DNA from: Abelmoschus esculentus
Lineage: Eukaryota; Streptophyta; Magnoliopsida; Malvales; Malvaceae
Direction: 5' to 3'
Assembly (NCBI GenBank): GCA_035048815.1
Contig: JAUCBN010000035.1
Span: 632,501 to 696,500, forward strand
Length of the DNA: 64,000 nt
In this document: positions 12,717-23,428 of the stretch, in pieces
Position numbering within the stretch: the first letter of the stretch is position 1
Layout of the letters: each line of letters opens with the position of its first letter
Made by a program: the position numbers and the translations under genes
Notes under the pieces: model-generated
What the model saw: only the letters and a program-made list of their open reading frames with translations
Database searches by the model: none
Told to the model about the DNA's origin: nothing

Positions 12717-12742
12717 GAGAGAGAGAGAGAGAGAGAGAGAGA
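12717..12742. repeat. (GA)n microsatellite upstream of AHL gene
   Basis: An uninterrupted GA run of about 13 units lies about 300 bp upstream of the AHL start; on the gene's strand it is (CT)n. CT/GA tracts are common in plant 5' UTRs and promoters and can be bound by BPC GAGA factors. Any regulatory role here is inference. Confidence 0.8.
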
Positions 12743-12779
12743 AGGAAAGAGAAAGAATAAACTAAAGCTGTGATAGATA

Positions 12780-14595
12780 TTAAAAATTTGCAGTACTTAA
12801 AAGAAGAGAAGAAGAAAAAAAAGATTATTACAAAAACTTAAGACAAGATTGGATCAAATGTTCCTTTCTTGGTCGAAAACTGTGTCGTGTTTTCACTTGG
12901 AGTGTTATTATAGTAATGTGTTTGATATTTTTAAATAAAATTTTAATTTTGAGTTATAAATTAATAAATATTAAGTATAGTCAGGGACGAAGCTAAGATC
13001 AAGTATTGAGAGGGATAAATGTCTATTAAGTTTTTAAATTTAAAAATGAAGAAAGACAAAAATCTTATTTTATTATTATTTAAACTAAAAGGGACATTAA
13101 GTGCAATTATACAAAAAAAAATTAGGAGGGGCTCCTCTATAGCTCCGTTACTGAGTATAGTGGTCAGATATATTATTTTTTTAATAAGAGAATTCAAATT
13201 TAAATTTTAGAAAAAATATTATTTGAAATAAGAGTCACAAATCTCAAACATGCATTACAAAATAGATAAAAATCGTTCGTTCTTAACCATGTCTCATTTG
13301 GTTTCTAGTTTAAATTAGTGGTTTAGAGTTTAAGATTAGGGTTTATGGTTAGGTTTTAGAGGATTAAATGTAAAGCGTATCTCTAAAATTTATCATGTAA
13401 AAAATTAAAATTAAAGTTTAAAATTTATTTTTTAAATTTTTTTAATGTGAAATATAGAATAGGATATAATTAAGAGAAAAATATTCTCATAAAATATACT
13501 TTACCAAAAAAATCCAAATAAAAAATCAATATTAAAAAGTTTTGCCTATGAAATCCAACTTATTTGTACTCCATATACACTAACAGATAACAAATATGTC
13601 AATATCACAAAAACAAACTAATAAAAAACTTAATCTTTAATTGGATTTTTAAACAGATAAAAGCACGTGGTTCATTATCAATGTATACATTATGTTACAA
13701 GTATTAAATTACGTTGTGATCGTATTTGGAGTATTTTTATATTTATCTAGTGACTATAATATAATAAAAATTTATATTATGAATTAAAAAACATTCTCAT
13801 TATTTTAAGTTTAATATCCCGCTTTAATTATTTTTTCCATTATATTCGAGTCATAATCTTATATTATTTTTTACAAAAATTACTTTTATTTTTATCTAGA
13901 GAAAAAAAAGATTCTAGGAGTAGATATACTCTTGTTACGTCTCGGACCCGAAATCTAAAAAATATAAAAATAAATAAACACTTTGATCAATATTATCAAC
14001 GTTTATTATTATTATTTGTATTATTTTAAAGTTTCTTTTTCTTTGTTAATAGAAATTTTATAATAAAATGGTGCAAATGAGTTGTGCTCTGAAATTAGGG
14101 TTTCGTGGGCAGGTGGGGAGCACGTCGTTTTCTCGTGCCCCAACATAGATAAGGAATAAGCAAATGCGAGATTTGTAAAATAATTAGGTTAATTTCATCG
14201 TATTAATCTTTAAATATTAATAATACATTAATATTTTAAAGTATCAATATTGTATGAGTTGGCACAAAGAAGAGGATGAAACTAGGAATCTTGTAGGGGT
14301 AAAAGTAAATTGTAATATGTGAAGGATAAAAAATATAATTTTAACACTAACGAGTTAAATGATCACGATCTCGAATATTAATTGTATGATAAATATAAAA
14401 GAAAAATAAATAAATACAGTTTATTTAAATTCCAATCCTTTCTTCATCCCCTCCATTTCTTTCACATTTTAGATAAAAAAAATCTGCTCAAATCAACATT
14501 AATTTTCAAATATGGGGCTACCTTAAATATGTTGAACAACGTTTCGGAATTTCTTACGACCGTCAACGTACCAGTCGAGGGCGAGCACCATTAAC
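12780..14595. other. Intergenic, AT-rich
   Basis: This is the upstream region of the AHL gene and then AT-rich DNA. A short patch of TTTAGGG-like sequence lies near 13310-13370. Short open frames (12961-13210) read as low-complexity hydrophobic or Lys-rich peptides and are not convincing. Confidence 0.55.
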
Positions 14596-14814
14596 ATGGT
14601 TTCGGAAGTCTTACACATTGATAGCTATAACGCTATACTCGAAAGCAAACAGAGAGTCCTCGATGCCATCGGAACCGGTTACGCTAAGCGATTGAGTGCG
14701 GAGCTAAGATCGAACGCAGACAGCATATTTACTTGTGAGGATGCGTTCAAAGAAGCCTACATTAAGTCGCCGGTGATGGAGTATCGACTCGAATGCCATA
14801 TCGGAAATAACTAG
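14596..14814 (+). CDS. Unrecognised short open frame, 72 aa (possible small gene or gene fragment)
   Basis: I do not recognise this product. The frame starts ATG GTT TCG GAA GTC and encodes 72 residues (MVSEVLHIDS... to ...LECHIGNN) ending TAG. Composition is balanced and soluble, rich in E, A, S and R, with no signal peptide or membrane segment visible. It stands out because about 14520-14815 is clearly richer in G+C than the flanks and has codon use like the real genes here. The same frame stays open upstream without an ATG to the TGA at 14533-14535. A separate frame (14382-14594) ends just before it, so a frameshifted longer gene is possible. It could also be a captured fragment or the tail of an unannotated transcript. 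Confidence that it is expressed is low. Confidence 0.3.
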   Translation: MVSEVLHIDSYNAILESKQRVLDAIGTGYAKRLSAELRSNADSIFTCEDAFKEAYIKSPVMEYRLECHIGNN

Positions 14815-15180
14815 GAACACGAGGAAATGTCTGTATCGACTAAAACATCAATCATGCACCAGCAGTACTCAGACGTATTTCAAACAGAACTGTAAGTTAC
14901 TGCATTATCATATAATAGGAGAAACTAGTAAAGAATGAACAGAAAGAATATATACATAATCTGTAGAGAAGGGGCATACTTTTTTCTTTATATATTAATC
15001 GAAATTATATACGTCGTAAAGGACGACATTTCATACCTAAAACACTGCAGGTTTCAATTACGGAACGCCTTTCATGTGTAAGTATTTTGTTGAACCTCCG
15101 TCCGTCTTCACGAGACTGCGAGGATCACAGAAAATACCATACATGGTACTACATGTATTCGTGATATCTAAACAATGTAA
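14815..15180. other. Intergenic; probable 3' flank of the DUF668 gene
   Basis: A stretch of 366 bases between the unknown frame and the stop codon of the DUF668 gene. It most likely holds the 3' UTR of the latter. No other feature was seen. Confidence 0.5.
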
Positions 15181-16968
15181 TCAATCAAGATAAGAATTTC
15201 TGCATTGCAATTGCCACTCCACGCAGTCCTCGAAATCGAAACTGCTGGCACAATCTAATAACACGTTTTGCTGATGTTCATAGCGGCATATATAATTTAA
15301 TCCGACAAGAAGCTCGCAGATGGCTGCTTCGGTCTTTTCCCTATTGGCAAAGTATAATGTCTGGAGAAGGAGAACGTTAGTACGAGTAACGATTTGCTGC
15401 TGCTCGAAATTCCGCTCACTTTGCCATCGGATCATGTTATGTGCCAGAGGTGCGAGCCAACTTAATATCCCGTCAAGAGTTTCTTTCCAGTCATGAGCCA
15501 ACGGAGCATCGTATATTGCCAAATTCTTGACATAAGACTTGAGATTAGTCTTCAGAGACAATCTCAAACTTGTTGGCAACATCTGATACAGATCGTCTCG
15601 AGCTTCTTCACCAACCAAATGAGGGTATCGCAGCAACTTCTCGATGACAATTATCACATTAGCATAATGCAAGGCAAGAGCTGAACCTCCCACGGTGGAG
15701 GGTGTAGCATATGGAGCTAACCTGCTTTTAGGACCAAATTGTGCATTACTCAACACACCACAATTGGATCGTCTGTGATTTCCGGCCATAGGATCAGTAA
15801 GTTGGGGCAAAGAAAAGGGAGAAGAGCGATTCGGCCGCTCTCTCTTCAGCTGCTCATTTGCAACACTACAACCTGAAATCCGACTACTTCGGTCATCGTA
15901 ATCAACGCTCCAATCATCATCGTCATTGTACCTCGATGTTGAACTACTCAAACTAAGGCAATCAGTGAAAAGTCTTCCAGGAATAGTCCCACAAGGAAAA
16001 CCGAAATCCTCCATCCTACTCAACCCAATTTCACCCTTCCGTAAATCAATCCCCCGGTGCTTCAAACTCACTCCCCTTTTCTCCACCACACCTGCATTCC
16101 CCGGCTGACCACTCCCAACACTATTACTCTTACTAAGAACCCGTTTTGACTGCCGAGAAACAACATCAACTCGATTCGAAAAGTTCCCATTAACCCTCCC
16201 AAATTCACCATCCTTTCTTAAAGCAGATTCCCCAAAAACAGCAAGAATCCTAGCAAAAATAGTACAAACAGTCCTAGCCAACAACTCAACAACCTTATCA
16301 AATGTTTGGTTCCAAAGTGAAACATCCTTTAGATGCCTAACATCTTGTCTCTGCCAAATCAATTTCTGCTCAAAAGCTCTCTTACTTTCCTCATGTGTGT
16401 TTGCTTGGAACTTCTTAGTAGCTTGTTCTAATTCATTCAAAACCTCCATTTCATTATACAACTTTGCAGTCAAATGAACATACCTTTCCAATTTCCTAAC
16501 CATTCCCTCCATATCTTTAACTAAAAAACCTAATCCTCTAACATCAATAACCCCATTCATAACATCTCCAAAAACATGTTCGAAACCTTGCAAAGCCGGT
16601 TCATTACATTTTTTGCCTAGTCTAGACACAACACTGGCAACCCTGTTTAAGTCATCTAGTCTTTCAGCTAAAGCAAGTGAAAGAAGGTAATCCTCATCAG
16701 CTGAAACCAGCTTGGAAATGCCTGGGGATTTCAAGATCTCTGATTTAAGCTTCGAGATCTCGGGTTCAGACAAGGATTTGTGGAAATGAACAGTTTTGAA
16801 CATGACACTAGCAACTTCAAACGACAAGATTCCAACAGTTTGGGTTTTTTTGGAAGTTGGGTTAGTAGGGGTGTTGTTTTTTCTGGAAGCATTGTCGAGA
16901 AGAAAGGCGTGTTTGAGATTGGAACTTACCTGGTTTCCCATCTTGAGTATCCAAGTTTCTGCTACCAT
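15181..16968 (-). CDS. DUF3475 + DUF668 protein (PSI-like family)
   Basis: This intronless gene encodes 595 aa, with ATG at 16968. The family (DUF3475 near the N-terminus, DUF668 toward the C-terminus) includes Arabidopsis PSK SIMULATOR proteins, implicated in growth. The biochemical activity is unknown. DUF3475 lies around residues 45-105 (VGILSFEVASVMFKTV is the entry motif). A charged helical stretch follows at about 165-240. The middle, about 245-425, is Ser/Arg-rich and poorly conserved. DUF668 begins at about 429 (SALALHYANVIIVIEKLL) and runs to about 517. Two starts are possible. The first ATG gives MVAETWILKMGNQVSS. The second (residue 10) gives MGNQVSS, a classical N-myristoylation signal like those of PSI proteins. 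From memory At3g23160 shares the longer start. It lies next to the ETR2 and At3g23170-type genes, as in Arabidopsis. Confidence 0.9.
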   Translation of the reverse strand: MVAETWILKMGNQVSSNLKHAFLLDNASRKNNTPTNPTSKKTQTVGILSFEVASVMFKTVHFHKSLSEPEISKLKSEILKSPGISKLVSADEDYLLSLALAERLDDLNRVASVVSRLGKKCNEPALQGFEHVFGDVMNGVIDVRGLGFLVKDMEGMVRKLERYVHLTAKLYNEMEVLNELEQATKKFQANTHEESKRAFEQKLIWQRQDVRHLKDVSLWNQTFDKVVELLARTVCTIFARILAVFGESALRKDGEFGRVNGNFSNRVDVVSRQSKRVLSKSNSVGSGQPGNAGVVEKRGVSLKHRGIDLRKGEIGLSRMEDFGFPCGTIPGRLFTDCLSLSSSTSRYNDDDDWSVDYDDRSSRISGCSVANEQLKRERPNRSSPFSLPQLTDPMAGNHRRSNCGVLSNAQFGPKSRLAPYATPSTVGGSALALHYANVIIVIEKLLRYPHLVGEEARDDLYQMLPTSLRLSLKTNLKSYVKNLAIYDAPLAHDWKETLDGILSWLAPLAHNMIRWQSERNFEQQQIVTRTNVLLLQTLYFANREKTEAAICELLVGLNYICRYEHQQNVLLDCASSFDFEDCVEWQLQCRNSYLD

Positions 16969-18712
16969 TGCTGAAGAAGCTTGGACTGCTTTAAAGATTC
17001 TGACTTTGGGGTTTCAATAGCTTCAAACAAGGAATTAGATGAGGATCTAAAATGTTTTTTTTTCCCAAACAAGAAGAATTGAATGAAAAAGGAGAAGACT
17101 TTGCTCCTTTTAAATTTCATTTGAAAAAGACCAGAAGATGGATGGTAGTATTTGAACAATCCTCTTGCTTCTACCATACTACCCCTTTTTCATATTAATA
17201 AATTTAGGATAAAATACAATTAAAATTCATAAAAGATTAATCCTTTTCAATTGAATATCGTTATTTTTAGAAAATTATTATTAGAAAATAAAATAAAATT
17301 ATTTTTCCATAATGAATGAGACAAAATAAAGTGATTCCAAGACTATGTTAAATAGCTTGAGATATGCATTCATTGCATTGAGGGTTCACTTTATATATTT
17401 TGGTTGATAAGACCACCTAAAAGATAAGGAATTAATGGGCGTTTGATAGGAAGTAGATTGAACAATAATTATCTTTTTTATATATAAAAAATTGGAATTT
17501 TATAATTTAAATAATAATAATAAATATTATATTATTATTATTCGAATTTAAATTTGGAGTGGGTGGAAAACAAAAGTGGATCAAAGTACACCCAAACCAA
17601 CACATCTAAAGGCAAGTGCATTAGATTTGTCATAAATGATTAGTTAGATATTTTATCGTATTTAATTTATTAATCAATTAATCTGTATACGATATTATAA
17701 AAGTTTATTATTTTATAAAAATATATTTTTTAATTTAATTATCTTCGTTCACAGTACTTTAGTTTGTTAAAATAGTTAATAATTAACATTTATTTTATAA
17801 AAATTAAAGTCAAATAATTTATTTGATTATCTAAACATTCTCCAAGAGAAAAAAAATAAAAATACATTTGTTAGAAGATTTAGGTGTTTACTTGCTCCTC
17901 CTAAATGGTATTAGTTTATCAAAATTGATAAAAACTTGATGATTAGTTAAATTAAGTTATTATAAATAAATTTAAATTAATGAAATTATTAATATGATAT
18001 AGAATGGTCTACATTGTTTAAAATTTTATTGATATTAAATTTCACACTTAAATTTAAGTAATCTTTTGAACGATAACATTTGATTAGTTGGTTCAATTGT
18101 CCGTCTTTATTTTCTCATATTTTCTTAGATCATGAATTCTAGACCTATCGTGGATTAGAATTAGAATTAAAATTTTATTTAAAAATTTAGACAAACCCTT
18201 TTTTAACTTAACTATGTTAAAAAAATCTTATATTGTAATAATAAAAAATGGGTAAAATATACGAATGACATTAAAGTATGTTATAATTTTTTTTGACACC
18301 AATCTTTCAAAAATTATAAAATAATCATTAAAATTTTGATTCGATAAACTTAAGGATCATTTTATAACAATTTGATAAGTTTAAATGGTCATTTATAATA
18401 TTTGAAAAATTAAGATACTTGTATAATAAAAGAACCCTTAATTAAGTTGTGTCCTTGTTAATTCAAAAATTAAAAAGCACTTAAATGAAGTACTCCTTTT
18501 TCAACTTATTTCTAATAAAGGACAATGATTAGAATCTTTGTCTAAGCTTTTTAAATAGAAAAATGGAAGGAAAATGATGATAAACAAGGGAGGAAATTGT
18601 CAAAAGTTAACCAATAGTGGGAGTTGTTATCTTATTTAGGACCACAAAAATTAGTGGCATGGGTTAGACAACCTAACAAAAACAGGTCAATTTAAACTAT
18701 ATTTAACGTATG
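16969..18712. other. Intergenic, AT-rich; promoter side of the DUF668 gene
   Basis: The first 200 or so bases are likely the 5' UTR and promoter of the DUF668 gene. The rest is AT-rich with no gene-like frame or RNA gene seen. Confidence 0.55.
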
Positions 18713-19119
18713 ATATTATCACAGACATTTAATAAATCTATTATTTCAGTGCAACAAATGAAATGATCTACTAGAATGGATGCAGTGTGTAGGAAGAGGT
18801 AAATTCATGCAAGCTATATTGATTCGTTTAGCTTGGTGCAGTCTAAATTATTATCTATGGCAGGAGCGGAATTTTAGGAACCACGGGAGACAACCGATGG
18901 CAGCTTGAGATGTTTATATTAGAATAAAAAATGATATTCATGCTCGAATTACTGGACGTAATAGATTAAAAAGTTTAGACATAACTATAGCTTTTAAATG
19001 GGGGTTTTGTTAGCGAATACATTTGTATAAAGGTTTGGAGGGTGTATACATCTTACATAGTTATTGTATGACGGTTTATTGGATAAATAAAATTTAATTT
19101 ATCCAAAAAAAATATTATC
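18713..19119 (+). mobile_element. 5'-truncated LINE (non-LTR retrotransposon) 3' end
   Basis: About 18762-19012 encodes the tail of a plant LINE polyprotein, the zf-RVT-like region after reverse transcriptase. Recognisable pieces are EWMQCVGRGK, LIRLAW and YYLWQERNFRNHGR, followed after an in-frame TGA by IKNDIHARITGR. A short 3' tail ending in an A-run follows (about 19105-19111). The octamer ATATTATC lies at 18713-18720 and again right after the A-run at 19112-19119, consistent with a target-site duplication. The coordinates given include both copies. The copy is dead on arrival: no 5' end, and an in-frame stop. Confidence 0.75.
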
Positions 19120-21618
19120 GTTGAACTAATTTTAGGGTTTTTTTACTTTTCATCCATTAGTTTTTAATACATCGATTATTATCGTTTACGTAGAATTTAA
19201 ACCGATTGAATTTTAATTTAATTGATATTATTATTATTATTATTATTATTATATTTAATAAGATGTTGATTCGAATATAGTGACAGATCATTCTCCATAT
19301 GCAAATGGACTGTCTGACATAATTTCATGCTTAAGGCAATAATTAAGAAAGGTTTCCCATGTTTGTTCCACTAATATAATTACATGCCTAATTAACATAT
19401 AGACTGCCTCCTTGTTTATGACCATAAAGTTGAGAAACATGTTACTTTTTTTGTACTTTGTTGGGAATTTTGCTAGGGTACAACAACATTAAGGTGAAGA
19501 AATTGGACCACTTTTCTTCGTTCTATTCTCAATTCGATTATTTATATTTTTTATAATTATTATTGTTTAATATATTAGTTAATTAATTCAAATCAGATAC
19601 TATAATTGTTTATTATAGATGTGATTCTCACAATTCAATTTAATTCATTCACAACATCAGAAATTGAATATCTGATTTTGTTTAAGAATTTCGATAATAT
19701 ATATCTATATCGTAATTGTGTTTGAGGAATTATATATCCTTTTAAAATTTTATGTTAGTTTACATGAAAAAAGAAAAAAAAAATTTCTCGAATTTCAATC
19801 CCAACATTTATAACCCTTCACTATTATTGGTCGAATTGGCATTTTGATCCTTCTTAATTATATTTAGTTCAGTTTAACCGTAAATGATTTTTTACTTCAA
19901 CCCCCAAATTTTACACTTTTATTATTTCGGTCCCCCAACACTCGAAATTAATGTCATTTTTTGATCGAAAGAGGGACCCTTTCTCACCACCTCTCCCATT
20001 CAACCTGTGAGAAAAAGAACACAATTTAGTGGAGAAGGTATACGTTACGTACTCTGCAGTGCTTTTCACCTGTAAGTTTGTGTTTGGATTCTTTGTAATG
20101 TGTAAGGAATATTAATGGAAAATTTATTATGAAAAAAAAAGGAATAGTGAGTGTCCCTTTCATGGATGGGGAGGATATTTTTTAAAATTCAACGAGCGGT
20201 ATAGTAAAAAAGAGGATGATATTTATCTTATGAGATCTGAATTTAAACAGTTTTGCCTGTAAGATTTATGTCTTATCAAATGGTTAAAAAAATATGAATA
20301 AATACTATCATACTATCACCTTATGACTATTAAAAAACTTTTTTTTCTCTATTTTCACTATATTTTTATTTAAAAGTTCGAGTAAAGATGATTTGATATA
20401 TTAAAAGATTTAATATTATATTTTATTAGACCAATTGATCGGTCGTATCTGCAATTTAATGTTGGTATCAATGCACGAGCCCTCTAACTCAAGTGGTTAA
20501 CAAAACGGTTGTTGTTCTTAGAGATCATGAGTTCGAGCACCAGCGATGTCAGCAAAGTGATTGAGCGATCAATGTCAAATGGTGAAGATTATATTCTAAA
20601 ACAAAAAAAAACGAGCAAAACACAAACAACTGAAACGATGAATAAAACAAATCACCAAACGAGAAAAACACACAAAAAAAAATCGATTGTGAAAACATTA
20701 TCGATAAAAGTTATGAAAACGTGAAACCAATAATTTAGTATGATTTATGGTTTGAGGTTTAAGGTTTGGAGTTTTCTAAACTTAAAATAAATATATTATG
20801 CGTCAAAAATTTAAAAATATAATCAATTTAACCGGGTTTTGTATTTGATTTGGTCTCGAAATCAAACCTTTAAACACATTAAATAAAATCTCTTTAATAT
20901 CTTGTTGTGTATTTGTCTCGACCCATTAATAATGATCCATGATACTAAGCTAAAATCTCCATCAATGATTGGGCCCTTGTCGACGTACCTTAATATATAT
21001 ATAATTGAAAAAAATAGACACGTATATAAATAAATATTTATATAAATAAAAATAATTTTAATCAAATTAAACTCGATCAATAAAATTATAAAATATGATT
21101 TCTAAAATCCAACAGGCTAGATTGGAAGGTGACACCAATACTTTAAACCAAGCCCAAAACGAGTTTTTAATGGGTCAAAGAAGCCTTACATCAATTATAC
21201 GTATAAATAAACATATAATTACCAAATCCAGTTCCAGTCAGACTAATTTGTTGAACAATACTTTTCAAAGTTCCTAATACTTTTGATTTAGTATAGCCTT
21301 GACCAGTCAAAACAGATCGGGTCAGGGGTATAATAAAACAACAAGAAGAAGAAAATCAAGCTTATTTATTAGTGTCTACTTTGAATTGAAATGTCAATTT
21401 TCCCTCATTTTCTCACTTACCAAACAGAATAAAAGAATATGTAAAACGAAATCAAATGGGAAAAAATGAAAAACGGTGTCGATTGTCGAATCGATCCGTT
21501 AGAAATTTATAAAACAAGTATAATAATATGAACAGATTATACAAAAATGGCGACGTGTTGTACGTTGAACAAAATCATGCTCAACACACGCGGTTAGATC
21601 TAACTACTTTTTTCTTCG
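19120..21618. other. Intergenic with microsatellite and SINE copy
   Basis: A (TTA)n run lies at about 19226-19252. A tRNA-like SINE copy at 20472-20587 is listed separately. The open frame at 20509-20724 is a by-product of that SINE plus Lys/Thr-rich low-complexity sequence. No gene was seen. Confidence 0.55.
20472..20587 (+). mobile_element. tRNA-like SINE, copy A
   Basis: It contains an A-box-like TAACTCAAGTGG (11 of 12 fit to TRGYNNARNNGG) and a B-box-like GAGTTCGAGCACC about 40 bases later, the spacing of an internal pol III promoter. It then runs into GTGATTGAGCGATCAATGTC. The same order of motifs recurs in three other places in this window (27966-28076, 33257-33345, 42961-43076), so it is a dispersed family rather than a tRNA gene. 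It does not fold as a full tRNA. Confidence 0.65.
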
Positions 21619-21951
21619 TCATCGTAGATGCAACTCAACCGGAACAAATGAAGGGACCAACGGTGCCTGTTCGTAACAAAACGGCGCCGCTGGATGCTGC
21701 CACATCTTGAACACAACCTTCTCAGGCTCAGTTTTCTGGCTATATCGCGGCTTCTGTTCTTGACGAGGTGGCTCTTCCCTCAAATTAATGGAGGGAGGAG
21801 AAGAAGCGACCGGCGATAAAAGAGGAATCGCAATGTTCCAGCTCGAAACCGGACTGATCTGTAAGGAAGACGGAGCACGACGTTGAATCCGGCTGGGCTG
21901 CCGTATAGCGCCACCGTTGATGGCGGTGATTTTCTTCGGCGTGGTCGACAT
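21619..21951 (-). CDS. Small conserved plant protein, At4g14450/At3g23170-like
   Basis: This intronless gene encodes 110 aa, from ATG at 21951 to TGA at 21619-21621. The family is small, plant-specific and of unknown biochemical role. Arabidopsis At4g14450 (ATBET12) and At3g23170 are the relatives I recall, and some members respond to pathogens. Conserved blocks are an N-terminal basic stretch (RQPSRIQRRAPSSLQISP), a core WNIAIPLLSP, and a C-terminal KMWQHPAAPFCYE followed by PLVPSFVPV. There is no signal peptide or membrane segment; the protein is basic and Pro/Ser-rich and is probably largely disordered. In Arabidopsis the At3g23170 copy sits beside the DUF668 and ETR2 genes and the At4g14450 copy sits near AHL20, matching the gene order here. 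Confidence 0.8.
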   Translation of the reverse strand: MSTTPKKITAINGGAIRQPSRIQRRAPSSLQISPVSSWNIAIPLLSPVASSPPSINLREEPPRQEQKPRYSQKTEPEKVVFKMWQHPAAPFCYEQAPLVPSFVPVELHLR

Positions 21952-23428
21952 GGACGGGGATGTAGAGGTTTTGGCGAGAGTAAATATTTTCTAGTTTTTC
22001 TTTTTCTTTGTTGGAAGCAAGAAATTATGAGAGTTTCAATGGATGCGTGACTTTTGGAGGGTTTTATAGGAAGAAGAGGGGCGAGTGGAGCGCACGTGAA
22101 AAGGATTAGCTTAGCTGTCTGTTTACCCTTTACGGCTTGGGTTTAGCTCAATTTCTTTTCTTTGACTTTGACTGAACTTTTTTAGAATATTTTTTTGGTC
22201 CTTAAAATTTATTTATTTTAAAATAATTCCATTGATATGTAATTTTTGTTTGAACATCACAAATCTTATCAACAAGGATCATTCATCAGATTAGAACTTG
22301 ACGTTTCACTATGAGATTATGCCATATCTTCTAAATGACTAAAATAAGAAATATTACCTAGTTTAGAGGCTAATATGAAAAAATCAGGGATCAAATTGAA
22401 AATATTACTACATTCAAGCACTAGATGTTGCTTTGTCCCTAAAAGATATATAAGGATTAAGGAAAGTATTATCCAGCTGGACTGAGCCGAGACAAAAGGA
22501 AAGTAAACATGAAGCCAGCCGGCCGGCCAAACGGAAAGGGCAACAGATAATATATTGTTATCGTTGTTTCATCGGTCAAAAACTTGTCTTCTAAACAACA
22601 CAATGAAAACGGCTCGTAGGGCTACGATTGAGCCTGACCCCACAGCTCGCAACTAAATGCCGGTGGTGGGTAAGGTAGGTGTTCTACACGCGCCACTGTA
22701 TTTGGACCTAAAACTCGATTCAATTAAAAATAAATTATTTTATTAGATTTAAAATATTTGATTCGATTTGATCTTAATACGTGAAATATAGCATTAATAA
22801 GACATTAGATTCTGCAGTTAAATTCAGGTCTACAACACCAGCTTTCAAAGACATCAGCGGAACCTAACGAACTCAAATTGTCTGCCTGTTTCTCATGCAC
22901 CCACTTTAAATTAAAGAGTTTAGGCTTGTTTTAGGTTAGGGGTTTTGGTTAGGGTTTAGGGAATTAGGGGTAGGGCGTAGGGTTTAGGATTTAGAATATA
23001 GAAAATAAGGGTTTAGGATTTAAAATTCAATTTTCTATAAAAATACAAAGGAGGGATGAAGGGAGGCACAGAAAAGAGCCAAATGATTTTTGTTCGAACC
23101 TAACAGCTTGAACATGGTGCTCTTTTCACCGGAGCCTGATCGACGAATGCGTTCTAAGCACTCTAGCCGCTTTGAAACCTTTGATGACTCTTTCCACTTA
23201 TTCTCGGCATCGATTCTAAACTTGCAACTCAATGTACCATAAAGTTTTGATTCTAAACTTTGTAATTTAAACAAGGAAGAGTACATATACTTTACGTTAT
23301 TTCCAAGATTTGGAGGAATCATAAGTTGTGTATAAAACTCATAGCCTGTGGCCTCTCAGAACCTTTCTCTGCTAATCTCAGACACATAATCACATTTGAG
23401 TTGAAACAGAAAGAACAGAACATTGGAG
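21952..23428. other. Intergenic; holds a TTTAGGG-like repeat patch and the DC1 gene's promoter side
   Basis: A patch of degenerate TTTAGGG-type repeat lies at about 22921-23030 and is listed separately. A minus-strand frame at 23035-23322 (95 codons, ATG start) gives no recognisable product. The last 100 bases are likely the 5' UTR of the DC1 gene. Confidence 0.5.
22921..23030 (+). repeat. Dispersed repeat with degenerate TTTAGGG units, copy 1
   Basis: It contains GGGTTTAGG-type units followed by the phrase TAGAATATAGAAAATAAGGG. A closely similar phrase (GGATATAGAAAATAAA) recurs at 40109-40124 and 43501-43516 after similar TAGGGT/TAGGTT sequence, so these are copies of one dispersed repeat. 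Confidence 0.55.

Noticed and set aside
16962..17177. Minus-strand 71-codon frame upstream of the DUF668 gene
   Set aside because: It overlaps the start of the DUF668 gene in another register and shows no conserved sequence; likely 5' UTR.
20478..20545. A functional tRNA gene
   Set aside because: A- and B-box-like motifs are present but no cloverleaf can be formed, and the sequence recurs as a dispersed family.
23035..23322. Minus-strand 95-codon frame beside the DC1 gene
   Set aside because: It has an ATG but no recognisable domain, and composition is not distinctive. It could be a fragment; not supported enough to annotate.
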